Origin: Actinomycetota bacterium
GTDB taxonomy: Bacteria; Actinomycetota; Acidimicrobiia; IMCC26256; PALSA-555
Reading direction: 5' to 3'
NCBI GenBank assembly: GCA_016870595.1
Contig: VGBI01000022.1
Location: 1-33,081 of the forward strand
DNA: 33,081 nt
The notes under the pieces: generated by a model
Told to the model about the DNA's origin: nothing
The model's database searches: none
The model's input: only the letters and a program-made list of their open reading frames with translations
Part shown: positions 1 through 7,759 of the stretch, piece after piece
Numbering within the stretch: the first letter of the stretch is position 1
How the letters are laid out: every line of letters begins with the position of its first letter
Program-made: the position numbers and the translations under genes

Positions 1-341
1 GCGCGCGCGACCGCGTCGCCGAGCACGGCCGGGTCGGCGAGCTGGGCGGCGCGGTCGTGGCGGGCGGCGAAGAGCTCGAGGTGGGCGGCGAGGAACTGCT
101 CGGGGTAGTGGTCGCGCACGGCGATCCCGGTGCACAGCGCGGCGACCCCCGAGCCCCGGTCGGCGGGGTCGCGGGTCCAGACCGGGGGCTCGCCCTCGGG
201 CACGTGGATCTGGTCGAGCGAGAAGGCGACGAAGCGGACGTCGATGTCGGCGCCGCCGCGCAGCGCGGCGGCCACCGCAGTGATGCCGTTGTAGGCGAAC
301 GGACAGCGGTAGTCGAAGGTGACGGCGAAACGACGGGGCAT
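1..341 (-). CDS. DsbA-family (FrnE-like) thiol oxidoreductase, C-terminus missing
   Basis: The N-terminal 113 residues are present; the gene runs off the left edge. Translation begins MPRRFAVTFDYRCPFAYN, the first beta strand and active-site region of the DsbA/FrnE/2-hydroxychromene-2-carboxylate isomerase thioredoxin superfamily. The site reads CPFA (residues 13-16), so only one cysteine is present where classical DsbA has CxxC. This is common in FrnE-like and isomerase-like members and argues against a plain disulfide oxidase. No signal peptide is visible, so it is probably cytoplasmic. The ATG at 341-339 has a GGAG ribosome site five bases upstream (minus-strand complement of 347-350). It lies 33 bases after the PAP2 gene on the same strand and may be the last gene of that unit. 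The substrate is unknown. Confidence 0.75.
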   Translation of the reverse strand, partial: MPRRFAVTFDYRCPFAYNGITAVAAALRGGADIDVRFVAFSLDQIHVPEGEPPVWTRDPADRGSGVAALCTGIAVRDHYPEQFLAAHLELFAARHDRAAQLADPAVLGDAVAR

Positions 342-374
342 CGGGTCTCCGGTGGTCGGGCCAGTTGGTCGGGG

Positions 375-902
375 TCAGCGCCGGCGGCGCCGAGGAGCGC
401 CGATCGGAGCGAAGCGACGGGCCAGGACGCCGAGGCCGAGGCCGAGGGCGGCCCCGGCCACCACGTCGGAGGCGTGGTGCATCCGGACCCGCACCCGGCT
501 GTAGGCGACCACGCCGGCCAGGCCGAAGTAGAGCGGGGCGAGGCGCGAGCCCTTCCCCAGGATCGCCGCGGCCATGAACGCGCTGGCCGCATGCCCCGAG
601 GGGAACGACGACGTGATCGGCCGGTGCATGCCGGAGGGGAGCGGGGCGTCGTGGGTGAAGTGCTCGGGGGGCCGGATCCGCCGGAAGCACGACTTGACGA
701 CCCCGTTGGTGAGGACCGACTCCGCCCCGAGGAGCGCGCCGAGACGGACCGCGACCATCGGGTCGCTTGTGCGGGCGGCGCGGACGGCGCCGAGGGCCAG
801 CCACAAGAGCCCGTGGTCGGCCGCGCTCGACAGCGCGAAGCACACCCGGTCGACGGCGTCGAGCGGCTCCGGCTCCGTCTCGGCCGGAGCCCCAACGGTC
901 AT
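375..902 (-). CDS. PAP2-superfamily membrane phosphatase
   Basis: A 175-residue protein with the full phosphatidic-acid-phosphatase type 2 signature: K70 to R77-P78 (KSCFRRIRP), PSGH at 101-104, and SR at 135-136 with H142 and D146 (SRxxxxxHxxxD). These form the vanadate-haloperoxidase-like active site in which a histidine attacks the phosphate. Hydrophobic stretches near 31-42, 54-68, 105-116, 120-134 and 147-160 fit a small integral membrane enzyme; the tail is arginine-rich (RRRRR). Family members dephosphorylate lipid phosphates such as phosphatidate, undecaprenyl diphosphate or decaprenyl-phospho-sugars. Which lipid is used here cannot be told from sequence. The ATG overlaps the stop of the upstream nuclease gene by four bases (ATGA), so translation is probably coupled. 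Confidence 0.88.
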   Translation of the reverse strand: MTVGAPAETEPEPLDAVDRVCFALSSAADHGLLWLALGAVRAARTSDPMVAVRLGALLGAESVLTNGVVKSCFRRIRPPEHFTHDAPLPSGMHRPITSSFPSGHAASAFMAAAILGKGSRLAPLYFGLAGVVAYSRVRVRMHHASDVVAGAALGLGLGVLARRFAPIGAPRRRRR

Positions 903-1738
903 CGGCCGATGGTAGCGGCCACCTCCTCGGCGGCCGCCGGGTCGCCCCCGTGCGCCGGGCAGAAGGCCACGAAGGCGCAGAAGTCGCAGAGCCGGCTCGG
1001 GCTGGGCCGGAAGTCGTCGCGGGCGCACGCGCCGTCGATCGCGGTGCGGATCGCGACGGTCCGGCGGGTGACGCCGGTCAGCACTTGGTCGGTCGGGGTC
1101 GCCACGATCGCCTGGGGCTTCGACAGGTAGTAGAGCTGCACCCGGGCCGGGCGCCGCCCGAAGGTCTGCTCGCAGAGCAGGGCGTACATCTGCACGCCGG
1201 CGAGGCTCTTGGCCTCGAAGCGCTCGCCCGGGACCGAGCCCGTCTTGTAGTCGGTGATCACGAGCTCGCCGTCGGCGTCGAGCTCGAGCCGGTCGATCAC
1301 GCCGCGGACCCGCACCCCGCCCACCCGGGCCTCGAGCTTGAGCTCGAGGCCGACGGGGGTCACGGTGGTCGGGTCCTCGAGCTCGAAGTACCGGCGGACG
1401 AGGCGCTCGGCGTCGGCGTGGAACCGCTCCCACTCGGCGTCGGTGAGCGTCAGACCGGTGAACTCGGGGTGGCCGGCGAGATCGGCGGTGGCCGCCCCGA
1501 GGTCGGCGAGGGCGTGGGCGACCGTGCGCTCGGGGGCGGGCCGGTCGAGCAGCCGCTCGAGCGCCCGGTGGACGAGGGTGCCCTTGCTCGTCCACGGCGA
1601 CGGCGGCTCGGGGAGCCGGTGCACGTACGAGTACTTGAACGCGAGCGGACACTGGGTGAAGGACGCGATGGCGCTCGGCGACAGCGACGGCGGCGGATCG
1701 ACCCCCACGCGCCGGAGGGTATCGCGGGCCTGGGTCAC
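899..1738 (-). CDS. RecB-family PD-(D/E)XK nuclease with likely 4Fe-4S cluster
   Basis: A 279-residue stand-alone nuclease domain of the RecB/AddB/Cas4-like type (PDDEXK_1). It opens with LSPSAIASFTQCPLAFKY, the usual first motif with one cluster cysteine (C30). The catalytic core follows: GVIDRLE (motif II aspartate), ITDYKTG (motif III D-x-K) and a QMYALL helix typical of the Q-motif. CDFCAFVAFC near the C-terminus gives three more cysteines, so C30 plus this trio could hold a 4Fe-4S cluster as in AddB. There is no helicase domain, so it is not RecB itself; stand-alone copies are common in actinobacteria and their role is poorly defined. The start is GTG at 1738-1736 with no clear ribosome site; an internal GTG ten codons in is possible. 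It heads the minus-strand unit nuclease-PAP2-DsbA. Confidence 0.88.
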   Translation of the reverse strand: MTQARDTLRRVGVDPPPSLSPSAIASFTQCPLAFKYSYVHRLPEPPSPWTSKGTLVHRALERLLDRPAPERTVAHALADLGAATADLAGHPEFTGLTLTDAEWERFHADAERLVRRYFELEDPTTVTPVGLELKLEARVGGVRVRGVIDRLELDADGELVITDYKTGSVPGERFEAKSLAGVQMYALLCEQTFGRRPARVQLYYLSKPQAIVATPTDQVLTGVTRRTVAIRTAIDGACARDDFRPSPSRLCDFCAFVAFCPAHGGDPAAAEEVAATIGR

Positions 1739-1757
1739 GGTCCCGGACCGGGTTGCG

Positions 1758-1763
1758 TAACCT
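1758..1763 (+). promoter_or_regulatory. -10 box TAACCT, seven bases before the LLM gene start (leaderless)
   Basis: TAACCT matches the actinobacterial TAnnnT -10 pattern and is followed by exactly seven bases and then ATG. Transcription would start at or one base before the A of the ATG. No Shine-Dalgarno sequence lies between. No good -35 is visible. Prediction only. Confidence 0.5.
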
Positions 1764-1770
1764 CCCCGCC

Positions 1771-2790
1771 ATGACGGCCATGAAGATCGACGGCGGCGTG
1801 ATGGCGACGGACCCGGCGGCCATCGCCCGGGGTGCCCGCGAGCTCGAGGACCTCGGCTACGACGGCGTCCTCACCGCCGAGATCAGCCACGACCCCTTCC
1901 TGCCCCTGGCGATCATCGCCGAGCACACCGAGCGGGTCGAGATCGGCACGTCGATCGCGGTGGCGTTCGCCCGGACCCCGATGACCCTGGCCAACATCGG
2001 CTACGACCTCCAGACGTTCTCCCGGGGCCGCCTCCGGATGGGTCTGGGGAGCCAGATCAAGCCCCACATCGAGAAGCGGTTCTCGATGCCGTGGTCGCGT
2101 CCGGCCGCACGGATGCGCGAGCTCGTCCTCGCCATGCGGGCGATCTGGGACTGCTGGAACACCGGTTCGCCGCTCGACTTCCGGGGCGAGTTCTACCGCC
2201 ACACGCTCATGACCCCGATGTTCTCGCCCGGCCCGAACCCCTACGGCGACCCGAAGGTGGTCCTCGCCGCAGTGGGTGAGCGTATGACCGAGGTGGCGGG
2301 CGAGGTCGCCGACGGCATGATCCTCCACGCCTTCACCACCGAGCGCTACGTGCGCGAGGTCACCCTCCCCGCGCTCGAGCGGGGCTTCGCCCGCGGCGGG
2401 CGGGCCCGCGCCGACTTCGCGGTCTCCGGCCCGCTCTTCGTGGTCACCGGCGCCACCGAGGAGGCCATGGCCGACGCGGCGCGCGCCACCCGGCGCCAGA
2501 TCGCGTTCTACGGGTCCACCCCGGCCTACCGGCCCGTGCTCGCGCTGCACGGCTGGGGCGACCTCGGTGACGAGCTCAACCGCTGCTCGAAGCGGGGTGA
2601 GTGGGAGCAGATGGGCGAGCTGATCGACGACGAGGTGCTCGGGACCTTCGCCGTGGTGGCCGAGCCCGAGCAGGTGGCGGCCCGCGTCCGGTCCCGCTAC
2701 GGGGGTCTCGTCGACCGCGTGATGCTCAGCGCGCCGCCCGGCGCCGACCGCGAGCGCTGGCGCGCCGCCCTGGCCGAATTCCGCGCCTGA
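1771..2790 (+). CDS. LLM-class F420-dependent oxidoreductase (TIGR03617-like)
   Basis: A 339-residue luciferase-like monooxygenase-fold (TIM barrel) protein. The N-terminus MTAMKIDGGVMATDPAAIA, the GYDGVLTAEISHDPFLPLAIIAEHTERVEIGTSIAVAFARTP region split over residues 30-70, and the later RGRLRMGLGSQIKPHIEKRF segment match the F420-dependent LLM subfamily used by actinobacteria and not the FMN-linked bacterial luciferases. Such enzymes transfer hydride between reduced F420 and an organic substrate; the substrate here is unknown. I chose the ATG at 1771 over an in-frame TTG at 1753 because a -10 box lies just before it. The window also carries F420 biosynthesis genes (14428-16696), consistent with use of this cofactor. 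The last codons are duplicated downstream (see repeat at 2771-2820). Confidence 0.87.
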   Translation: MTAMKIDGGVMATDPAAIARGARELEDLGYDGVLTAEISHDPFLPLAIIAEHTERVEIGTSIAVAFARTPMTLANIGYDLQTFSRGRLRMGLGSQIKPHIEKRFSMPWSRPAARMRELVLAMRAIWDCWNTGSPLDFRGEFYRHTLMTPMFSPGPNPYGDPKVVLAAVGERMTEVAGEVADGMILHAFTTERYVREVTLPALERGFARGGRARADFAVSGPLFVVTGATEEAMADAARATRRQIAFYGSTPAYRPVLALHGWGDLGDELNRCSKRGEWEQMGELIDDEVLGTFAVVAEPEQVAARVRSRYGGLVDRVMLSAPPGADRERWRAALAEFRA

Positions 2791-2820
2791 CGGCCGTGGC
2801 CGAATTCCGCGCCTGACGGC
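2771..2820 (+). repeat. Tandem direct repeat of 24 bp, period 26, over the LLM stop codon
   Basis: The 24 bases at 2771-2794 recur without mismatch at 2797-2820. The unit contains GAATTCCGCGCC and the stop TGA of the LLM gene (codons for AEFRA-stop), so the second copy lies in the 3' untranslated region in another frame. This is a local duplication, not an IS footprint: no flanking inverted repeats are seen. Confidence 0.9.
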
Positions 2821-2907
2821 ACGGTCACGCCGGGCCCGTCGGCGGGTTCGGCGCCGCGGGCCGACACCCCGCGCGTGGCGGCGGTGTCGTGGGCCCGTGG
2901 AGGAACC

Positions 2908-3309
2908 GTGCCCGAGCCCACCGCCGCCGGCATCGTGCGCCGGCCCGCCGACGTCGTGGCCTTCCTCGAGCTCGGGGGCCTCCCACCGGTCGGGACGCAG
3001 CTGGTCCTCGGCCTCGCGGTGGCCGAGGCCGTGCCCGGTGCGCTCGCCGTGTGCGCGTTGGCGGAACGGCCCGAGCCGGGAGCGCTCGACGCGCGCCAGC
3101 TGACCGACCTCGCGGCGGTGCTGCAGGTGGGCACCGTGGTGCTGGTGACGATCGGACGGGCCGGCCCGCCCACCCGCGCCGAGCTCTCCCGCTTCGTCAC
3201 CTGGCGCCGGCGGTGCGCCGACGACGGGGTCGTCCTGCTCGACTGGATCACGCACACGGGCCGGGTGTGGTGGTCGCTGCGCGAGCGGATCGTGCACGAG
3301 ACCGCGTGA
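2908..3309 (+). CDS. Small protein resembling a RadC-type MPN/JAB domain lacking metal ligands
   Basis: A 133-residue protein, reading GTG 2908 as start because GGAGG (2899-2903) sits four bases upstream; an in-frame GTG at 2875 would add 11 residues. I do not recognise an assigned function. The layout resembles the C-terminal MPN domain of RadC: RPADVVAFLEL near the start, a GALDARQL-DLAAVLQVGTVVLVT strand where RadC has its ILVHNHPSGDPTPS motif, then PPTRAELSRFVTWRRRCADDGVVLLDWITHTGRVWWSLRE, which parallels the RadC ending (SREDxxxTRxL...GIxLLDHIIxGxxxYxSLRE). The zinc-binding HxH positions read T and G, and no downstream S-x-x-D is present, so any hydrolase activity is presumably lost. This assignment is pattern-based and unconfirmed. 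Confidence 0.55.
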   Translation: MPEPTAAGIVRRPADVVAFLELGGLPPVGTQLVLGLAVAEAVPGALAVCALAERPEPGALDARQLTDLAAVLQVGTVVLVTIGRAGPPTRAELSRFVTWRRRCADDGVVLLDWITHTGRVWWSLRERIVHETA

Positions 3310-3350
3310 CCGGTGCGACGCCACCCGGTGGCGGGTGCGAGCATGGCGCC

Positions 3351-3791
3351 ATGAACCCGCGCCCGCCCGCCGATCCGGCACCGTCCACCCCCGGCGACGC
3401 CGAGGCTTCCGTCCACGCGGCCAACGCGGGCTTCTACGCCGCGTTCGAGGGCCGGGACCTCGACGCGATGGCCGAGGTGTGGGAGCGGTCGGACCGGGCG
3501 ACGGTGACCCACCCCGGTTGGCCCACCCTCCACGGCTGGGCCCGGGTCGCCGGTTCCTGGGACGCGATCTTCCGCAACACGCCCTACATCCAGTTCGTGC
3601 TGACCGACGAGACGGTGTGGGTCGCGGGCGACGTCGCGTGGGTCACCGTCGACGAGCACATCCTCCAGGCCGCCGCGGGCGACGACGACGGGCTCGCCGG
3701 TGGCCACGTGACCGCGCTCAACCTGTTCGTGCGGGCGGGCGATGCGTGGCGGATGGTGGCCCACCACGGCTCACCGGTGGGCGGCGCCTGA
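3351..3791 (+). CDS. NTF2-like / SnoaL-like fold protein
   Basis: A 146-residue protein with the order of a nuclear-transport-factor-2-like alpha+beta barrel: helix VHAANAGFYAAFEGRDLDAMAEVW, then WPTLHGWARVAGSWDAIFRN, then paired beta strands (FVLTDETVWVAGDVAWVTVDEHI) and a closing strand AWRMVAHHGSPV. The xHHxSP ending is typical of SnoaL_3/DUF4440-type members. The fold serves as small-molecule isomerase, dehydratase or binding domain and the family does not give a substrate. A GAGCAT -10-like box lies at 3339-3344, six bases before the ATG, so it may have its own leaderless promoter; it also follows the RadC-like gene by 41 bases. It converges on the minus-strand gene ending at 3802. Confidence 0.8.
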   Translation: MNPRPPADPAPSTPGDAEASVHAANAGFYAAFEGRDLDAMAEVWERSDRATVTHPGWPTLHGWARVAGSWDAIFRNTPYIQFVLTDETVWVAGDVAWVTVDEHILQAAAGDDDGLAGGHVTALNLFVRAGDAWRMVAHHGSPVGGA

Positions 3792-3801
3792 CCCGGCCCG
3801 C

Positions 3802-4512
3802 TCAGACGGCGGGGAGGTTGGCCCGGATCCAGCGGTCGAGCGCGGGCCCGCTCTCGAAGCTCGAGATGAGCGCGAAGCGGGTGGTGGCGCTCGGGTTGCA
3901 GACCACGTGCCAGAGGCGCTGGGTGTCGACCACGAAGCGGGCCCCGCGGTACAGCGGGACGTGCACCTCGGTCGCGGGATCGGGCAGGCCGTCGGGTCCC
4001 TGCTCCATGAGGATCATGAACGCGCCGGGGGTGTCGGTGAGCTCGATCCACTGGCGGACGACCCAGCCCTCGCCGTCGGGGTTGAAGCGGTTGTTGTCGT
4101 CGCGGTGGATCGAGCGCAGGGCCTGCTCGTAGTCCTGGGGCTCGAGCTGGATGACCCGGACCCGACCGAAGTTCGCGCCGACCCCCTCGACGTGCGCGAC
4201 GAGCGTGGGGCACCGGGCCGCGTTGCTGGTGAACCGGCCGTTCTTGTCGGGGCGCTCGTCGCCGGGCTTCCAGAACCCGCGGCAGTCGAGCTCGCCGTCG
4301 GCGGTGGCCACCGGGGCGAAGTGGGTGTCGCCGCCGCTCTTCCAGTCCATGTACTCGAGGGAGCGGAACTCCTCGTCGGGCACCGGCGGGTCCTGGTCGG
4401 TGAGGATCACGAACCCCCGCTCGGCGAGCACGTCGAGGCGCAGGTGGGGCGAGTCGAGCGGGATGTCGGTCGACCAGTGGGGAGCCCGGATGATGTCGCG
4501 GACGCTCGTCAT
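3802..4512 (-). CDS. Putative aspartyl/asparaginyl beta-hydroxylase-like Fe(II)/2-oxoglutarate oxygenase
   Basis: A 236-residue protein with a plausible facial triad: H136-x-D138 in RSIHRDDNNRF, a distal histidine H202 in QRLWHVVCN, and R212 in TTRFALISS, which could bind the 2-oxoglutarate carboxylate. The segment WIELTDTPGAFMILMEQ and the LYRGARFVVDTQRLWHVV strand resemble the double-stranded beta-helix of the Asp_Arg_Hydrox family. The substrate is unknown. The ATG (4512-4510) overlaps the stop of the upstream flavoprotein gene by four bases (ATGA), so the two are probably co-translated and may act on the same or linked molecules. A TACACT box six bases upstream looks like a -10, but it lies inside the flavoprotein coding end and may be chance. 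The family call is moderate; the catalytic residues are the main support. Confidence 0.6.
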   Translation of the reverse strand: MTSVRDIIRAPHWSTDIPLDSPHLRLDVLAERGFVILTDQDPPVPDEEFRSLEYMDWKSGGDTHFAPVATADGELDCRGFWKPGDERPDKNGRFTSNAARCPTLVAHVEGVGANFGRVRVIQLEPQDYEQALRSIHRDDNNRFNPDGEGWVVRQWIELTDTPGAFMILMEQGPDGLPDPATEVHVPLYRGARFVVDTQRLWHVVCNPSATTRFALISSFESGPALDRWIRANLPAV

Positions 4513-5798
4513 GACCCGAGTGTACGGACGGGGTCCGGCCCACCCCCGGCATCGTCGACGGTCCGGGCCGACGGACCGGCGAACGCCCCGGGGGGCGTGA
4601 AGGCCCCCCGACGCCAGCGGTCGGGGGTCAGGACGAGGGCGCGCGGGTAGTCCTCGAACATCCACCGCGCGAAGTTCCGGCGGGTCCACGGGGTGGCGTC
4701 GACGAGCCGGAGCGCGGTGCGGACCCCGCCGGGGGTGGCGAGCAGGCGCTGGAGGGCCGCCGCGAAGCGCAGGTCGCGCCCCAGGGCGCGTGTCACCGCC
4801 GTGCGGTAGCGCGCCGCCACCGCGGCGGCGGGGCCGCCCGCGGTCACGGCGCGCGCCGCGAGGATCCCGGTCTCGAGGGCCTGCGCGATGCCCTCGCCGG
4901 TCATCGGATCGACCACGGCGGCGGCGTCCCCGACGAAGAGCACGGGCCCGGCGCTGCACCGGTCGGCACGGAAGTCGGCCGGGATGGGCCACGCCCGGTG
5001 GGTGTCCTCGGGCTCGGCGTCGGGTCCGAGCACCGCCCGCAGGCTCGGCCGGTCGAGCAGGTCGCGCCACGTGGCGGCGAGGGCCTTGCCCGAGGTCCCC
5101 GGACGGCGCAGGACCCCGAACCCCACGTTGGCCCGGTCGCCGGGCAGGGGGAAGACCCACGCGTAGCCGGGCAGCAGGTCGGGCTCGAACAGCACGACCA
5201 GGCGACGCTCGGCCACGTTGCGGAAGTACTGGCGGAAGGCGTGCCACGAGCCGAGGTCGGCCACAGCGTCGGGGGCGACCAGGCGCCGGACGGTCGAGTA
5301 GTGGCCGTCGGCGGCGATGCAGAACCGGGCCCGGGTCGGGCCCCCGGCGTGGTCGACCGTCACCCCGGCGTGGTCGACCGCCACCCCCGTGACCGGGGCC
5401 GCCTCGGTGACCTCGACCCCGGCGGCCCGGGCGTGGGCGACCAGGGCGTGGTCGAGGTCGATCCGGGGCGTGACCACCGAGTGGAGCCCGTCGACGGGCA
5501 GGGGCAGCTCGACCCGCCGGCCGTCGGGGCCGACCACCACCACCGTGTCGACGCGCGCCACCGCGGGCCGGTCGGGGGCCCGGGCGGCGGCGAGGCCGGG
5601 GACGGCCACCCCCAGGGCCTCGAGGTGGCGCAGGGCGGCGGCGGTGAGGCCGTCACCGCAGGTCTTGTCCCGGGGGAAGGTCGCCCGGTCCAGCACCCGG
5701 ACCGAGCCCCCGGCCCGGTGGGCGGTCAGGGCGGCGGCGATCCCGGCCGGCCCGGCGCCCACCACGACGAGGTCCACGTCCCGAGCGAGAGCACCCAT
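4509..5798 (-). CDS. Geranylgeranyl reductase family FAD-dependent oxidoreductase
   Basis: A 429-residue flavoprotein. Residues 10-19 (LVVVGAGPAG) form the Rossmann dinucleotide-binding motif; FPRDKTCGDG at 41-50 is the hallmark of the geranylgeranyl reductase family; VLFVGDAAAVVDPMTGEGIAQAL (286 onward) is the second FAD motif. In actinobacteria relatives saturate isoprenoid side chains of menaquinone (MenJ-like) or archaeal-type lipids; the exact substrate is not determinable here. It is divergent from etfBA, and electron-transfer flavoprotein is a conceivable electron link, though this is inference from position only. A TACGGT -10-like box (complement of 5809-5814) lies ten bases before the ATG, giving at most a very short leader. 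The 2OG-oxygenase-like gene follows with a 4-base overlap. Confidence 0.85.
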   Translation of the reverse strand: MGALARDVDLVVVGAGPAGIAAALTAHRAGGSVRVLDRATFPRDKTCGDGLTAAALRHLEALGVAVPGLAAARAPDRPAVARVDTVVVVGPDGRRVELPLPVDGLHSVVTPRIDLDHALVAHARAAGVEVTEAAPVTGVAVDHAGVTVDHAGGPTRARFCIAADGHYSTVRRLVAPDAVADLGSWHAFRQYFRNVAERRLVVLFEPDLLPGYAWVFPLPGDRANVGFGVLRRPGTSGKALAATWRDLLDRPSLRAVLGPDAEPEDTHRAWPIPADFRADRCSAGPVLFVGDAAAVVDPMTGEGIAQALETGILAARAVTAGGPAAAVAARYRTAVTRALGRDLRFAAALQRLLATPGGVRTALRLVDATPWTRRNFARWMFEDYPRALVLTPDRWRRGAFTPPGAFAGPSARTVDDAGGGPDPVRTLGS

Positions 5799-5868
5799 GC
5801 CGGACCGGACCGTACCCGGCCGCCGGCGATTCCCGCCCCGGGGCGGCCGGTGACCGATGGCACTCGTT

Positions 5869-5898
5869 TCGACGGGGGTGGTGATCCCTTGCCAGAAT
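5869..5898 (+). promoter_or_regulatory. Candidate promoter for etfBA: TTCGAC - 18 bp - CAGAAT
   Basis: TTCGAC at 5869-5874 and CAGAAT at 5893-5898 are spaced by 18 bp. The predicted start near 5905 leaves a leader of about 37 nt that carries the GGAG ribosome site at 5932-5935. The stretch 5799-5941 between the divergent flavoprotein and etfB genes holds nothing else I can identify. Confidence 0.45.
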
Positions 5899-5941
5899 GC
5901 GGCGTTGCACCCTGCGTCCGTGCGAATCCGTGGAGCGTCCC

Positions 5942-6724
5942 ATGCATGTCGTCGTCTGTGTGAAGCAGATCCCCGACCCCGTCGTCCCGGGTGAGCTCGA
6001 CCCCGGGTCCCACGCGCTCAAGCGCGAGGGCAAGCTCATCCTCGACGAGTCCGACAGCTACGGCGTCGAGATGGCGCTGCAGCTCGTCGACAAGGCCGGC
6101 GGCGGTGAGGTCACCCTCGTGTCGATGGCGCCCAACGGCGAGGTGTCGGGCCTGCGCACCGCGCTGGCCATGGGTGCGGCCAAGGCGATCCTCGTCTCCG
6201 ACGACGCGCTCGCCGGCTCCGACGCGCTGAGCACGGCCAAGGTCCTCGCCAAGGCGGTCGAGCGGGCGGGTGCCGTCGACCTCGTCCTCGCGGCCACGGA
6301 GTCCACCGACGGCTACACCGGGACCACGCCGGCCCAGGTGGCCGAGCTGCTCGGCTGGCCGTCGCTCACCTTCGCCAAGCAGGTCGACGTCGCCGACGGC
6401 ACCGTCACCATCCAGCGCCAGACCGAGGCGGGCTACGACGTGGTCGAGGCGACGCTGCCGGCGGTCGTCAGCGTGACGGCCGGGGTGGTCGAGCCCCGCT
6501 ACCCCTCGTTCAAGGGGATCATGGCGGCGAAGAACAAGCCGGTCGACACCGTCACCGCCGCTGATCTCGGCCTCGGGGCAAACGCGGTGGGCTGGGCGGG
6601 GGCGCGTCAGCGCATCACCCAGGTGGCGCCGGCGCCGGCCCGCGAGGCGGGCGAGCGGATCGAGGACGACGGCGAGGCGTTCCAGCGCGTCGTGGCGTTC
6701 CTCGAGGACCTCAAGGTCGTCTGA
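5942..6724 (+). CDS. etfB: Electron transfer flavoprotein beta subunit
   Basis: A 260-residue EtfB. The start MHVVVCVKQIPDP is diagnostic, followed by LDESDSYGVEMALQL, VTLVSMAPNGEVSGLRTALAMGAAKAILVSD and DLVLAATESTDGYTGTTPAQVAELLGWPSLTFA, the AMP-binding fold of the beta subunit. With EtfA it forms a soluble FAD/AMP heterodimer that accepts electrons from acyl-CoA and related dehydrogenases and passes them to the quinone pool. The ATG at 5942 has GGAG six bases upstream. etfA follows after 44 bases, the normal actinobacterial order. Nothing is unusual in length or motifs. Confidence 0.96.
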   Translation: MHVVVCVKQIPDPVVPGELDPGSHALKREGKLILDESDSYGVEMALQLVDKAGGGEVTLVSMAPNGEVSGLRTALAMGAAKAILVSDDALAGSDALSTAKVLAKAVERAGAVDLVLAATESTDGYTGTTPAQVAELLGWPSLTFAKQVDVADGTVTIQRQTEAGYDVVEATLPAVVSVTAGVVEPRYPSFKGIMAAKNKPVDTVTAADLGLGANAVGWAGARQRITQVAPAPAREAGERIEDDGEAFQRVVAFLEDLKVV

Positions 6725-6768
6725 CGGTTCGGAACCCGGAGTCACTGAACTCGGAGAGGAGTCCTGCG

Positions 6769-7737
6769 ATGGGACTGGCAAAGGTGTGGGTCTTCGCCGA
6801 GGCCGAGGGCGACAAGCCCGCCTCGAGCACGTTGGAGATGCTGACCCGGGCGCGCGAGGTCGCCGACGTGGTCGAGTGCGTGTACGTGGGCGCCGGGGCC
6901 GACGCGCTCGCGGGCGCCCTCGGTGAGCACGGCGCCACCAAGGTGTACGCGGTCGACGGGGGAGACGGTCTTCCCGGGGTGATCGGGGCAGCGGCGCTCG
7001 AGTCGCTCGTCGCCACGCACTCGCCCGACCTCGTGCTCTTCGCCCAGACCTACGACGGTCGTGACGCGATCGCCCGGCTGTCGGCGAAGCTCGACCGCCC
7101 GGTGATCACCAACGGCACCGCCCTGTCGGTCGACGGCGACGCCGTGATCGTGGGGGTCGCCATCTTCGGCGGCAACATGCTGGTCGACACCGCCTTCTCG
7201 GGCGAGAAGCCCTACCTGGCGGCCATCCGGCCCAAGTCCTTCGCCGCCGAGCCGTCGGGTGGCGCCGCCGCGGCGGTCGAGGCCGTCGGGGCCGTCGACG
7301 CCGGTCGGGCCGGCCAGGCCCGGGTGCTCGAGCGTCACGTCGAGGAGCGCGAGGGACCGAAGCTCGAGGAGGCCACCGTGGTCGTCTCGGGGGGTCGGGG
7401 CCTGGGCGAGGCCGGGGCGTACGACCCGCTGGTCGAGGAGTTGGCGAAGCTGCTCGGCGGCGCGTCGGGCGCGTCGCGTGCGATCGTCGACGCCGGCTGG
7501 GTGCCGTACTCGAAGCAGGTGGGCCAGACCGGCAAGACGGTGAAGCCGAAGCTCTACATCGCTCTCGGCATCTCGGGTGCGACCCAGCACCTGGTGGGCA
7601 TGAAGAGCTCCGACAACATCATCGCGGTCAACAAGGACGGCGAGGCCCCCATCTTCGGGGTCGCCGACCTCGGGATCGTCGGCGACGTGCACAAGGTCGT
7701 GCCCAAGCTGATCGAGGCGCTGCGCGCCCGGGGCTGA
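6769..7737 (+). CDS. etfA: Electron transfer flavoprotein alpha subunit
   Basis: A 322-residue EtfA. The N-terminal domain (to about residue 195) has the paralogous ETF fold with [19 protein letters not shown]. The C-terminal FAD domain shows VVSGGRGLG, the [21 protein letters not shown] region, [15 protein letters not shown] and [24 protein letters not shown], all FAD contacts in known ETFs. It partners EtfB encoded just upstream. The ribosome site AGAGGAG (6755-6761) is seven bases before the ATG, one of the strongest in the window. The GNAT gene begins 22 bases after its stop and may be read through. Confidence 0.96.
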   Translation: MGLAKVWVFAEAEGDKPASSTLEMLTRAREVADVVECVYVGAGADALAGALGEHGATKVYAVDGGDGLPGVIGAAALESLVATHSPDLVLFAQTYDGRDAIARLSAKLDRPVITNGTALSVDGDAVIVGVAIFGGNMLVDTAFSGEKPYLAAIRPKSFAAEPSGGAAAAVEAVGAVDAGRAGQARVLERHVEEREGPKLEEATVVVSGGRGLGEAGAYDPLVEELAKLLGGASGASRAIVDAGWVPYSKQVGQTGKTVKPKLYIALGISGATQHLVGMKSSDNIIAVNKDGEAPIFGVADLGIVGDVHKVVPKLIEALRARG

Positions 7738-7759
7738 CCGGTCACCGGGGGCGCCGACC

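Noticed and set aside
2601-2816. Small plus-strand frame extending into the duplicated segment
   Set aside because: It is an out-of-frame reading inside the LLM gene; the sequence RIPRLTAVAEFRA comes only from the tandem duplication.
4519-4524. TACACT as a separate promoter for the 2OG-oxygenase-like gene
   Set aside because: It lies in the last codons of the upstream flavoprotein gene with a 4-base overlap, so co-transcription explains expression; chance cannot be excluded.
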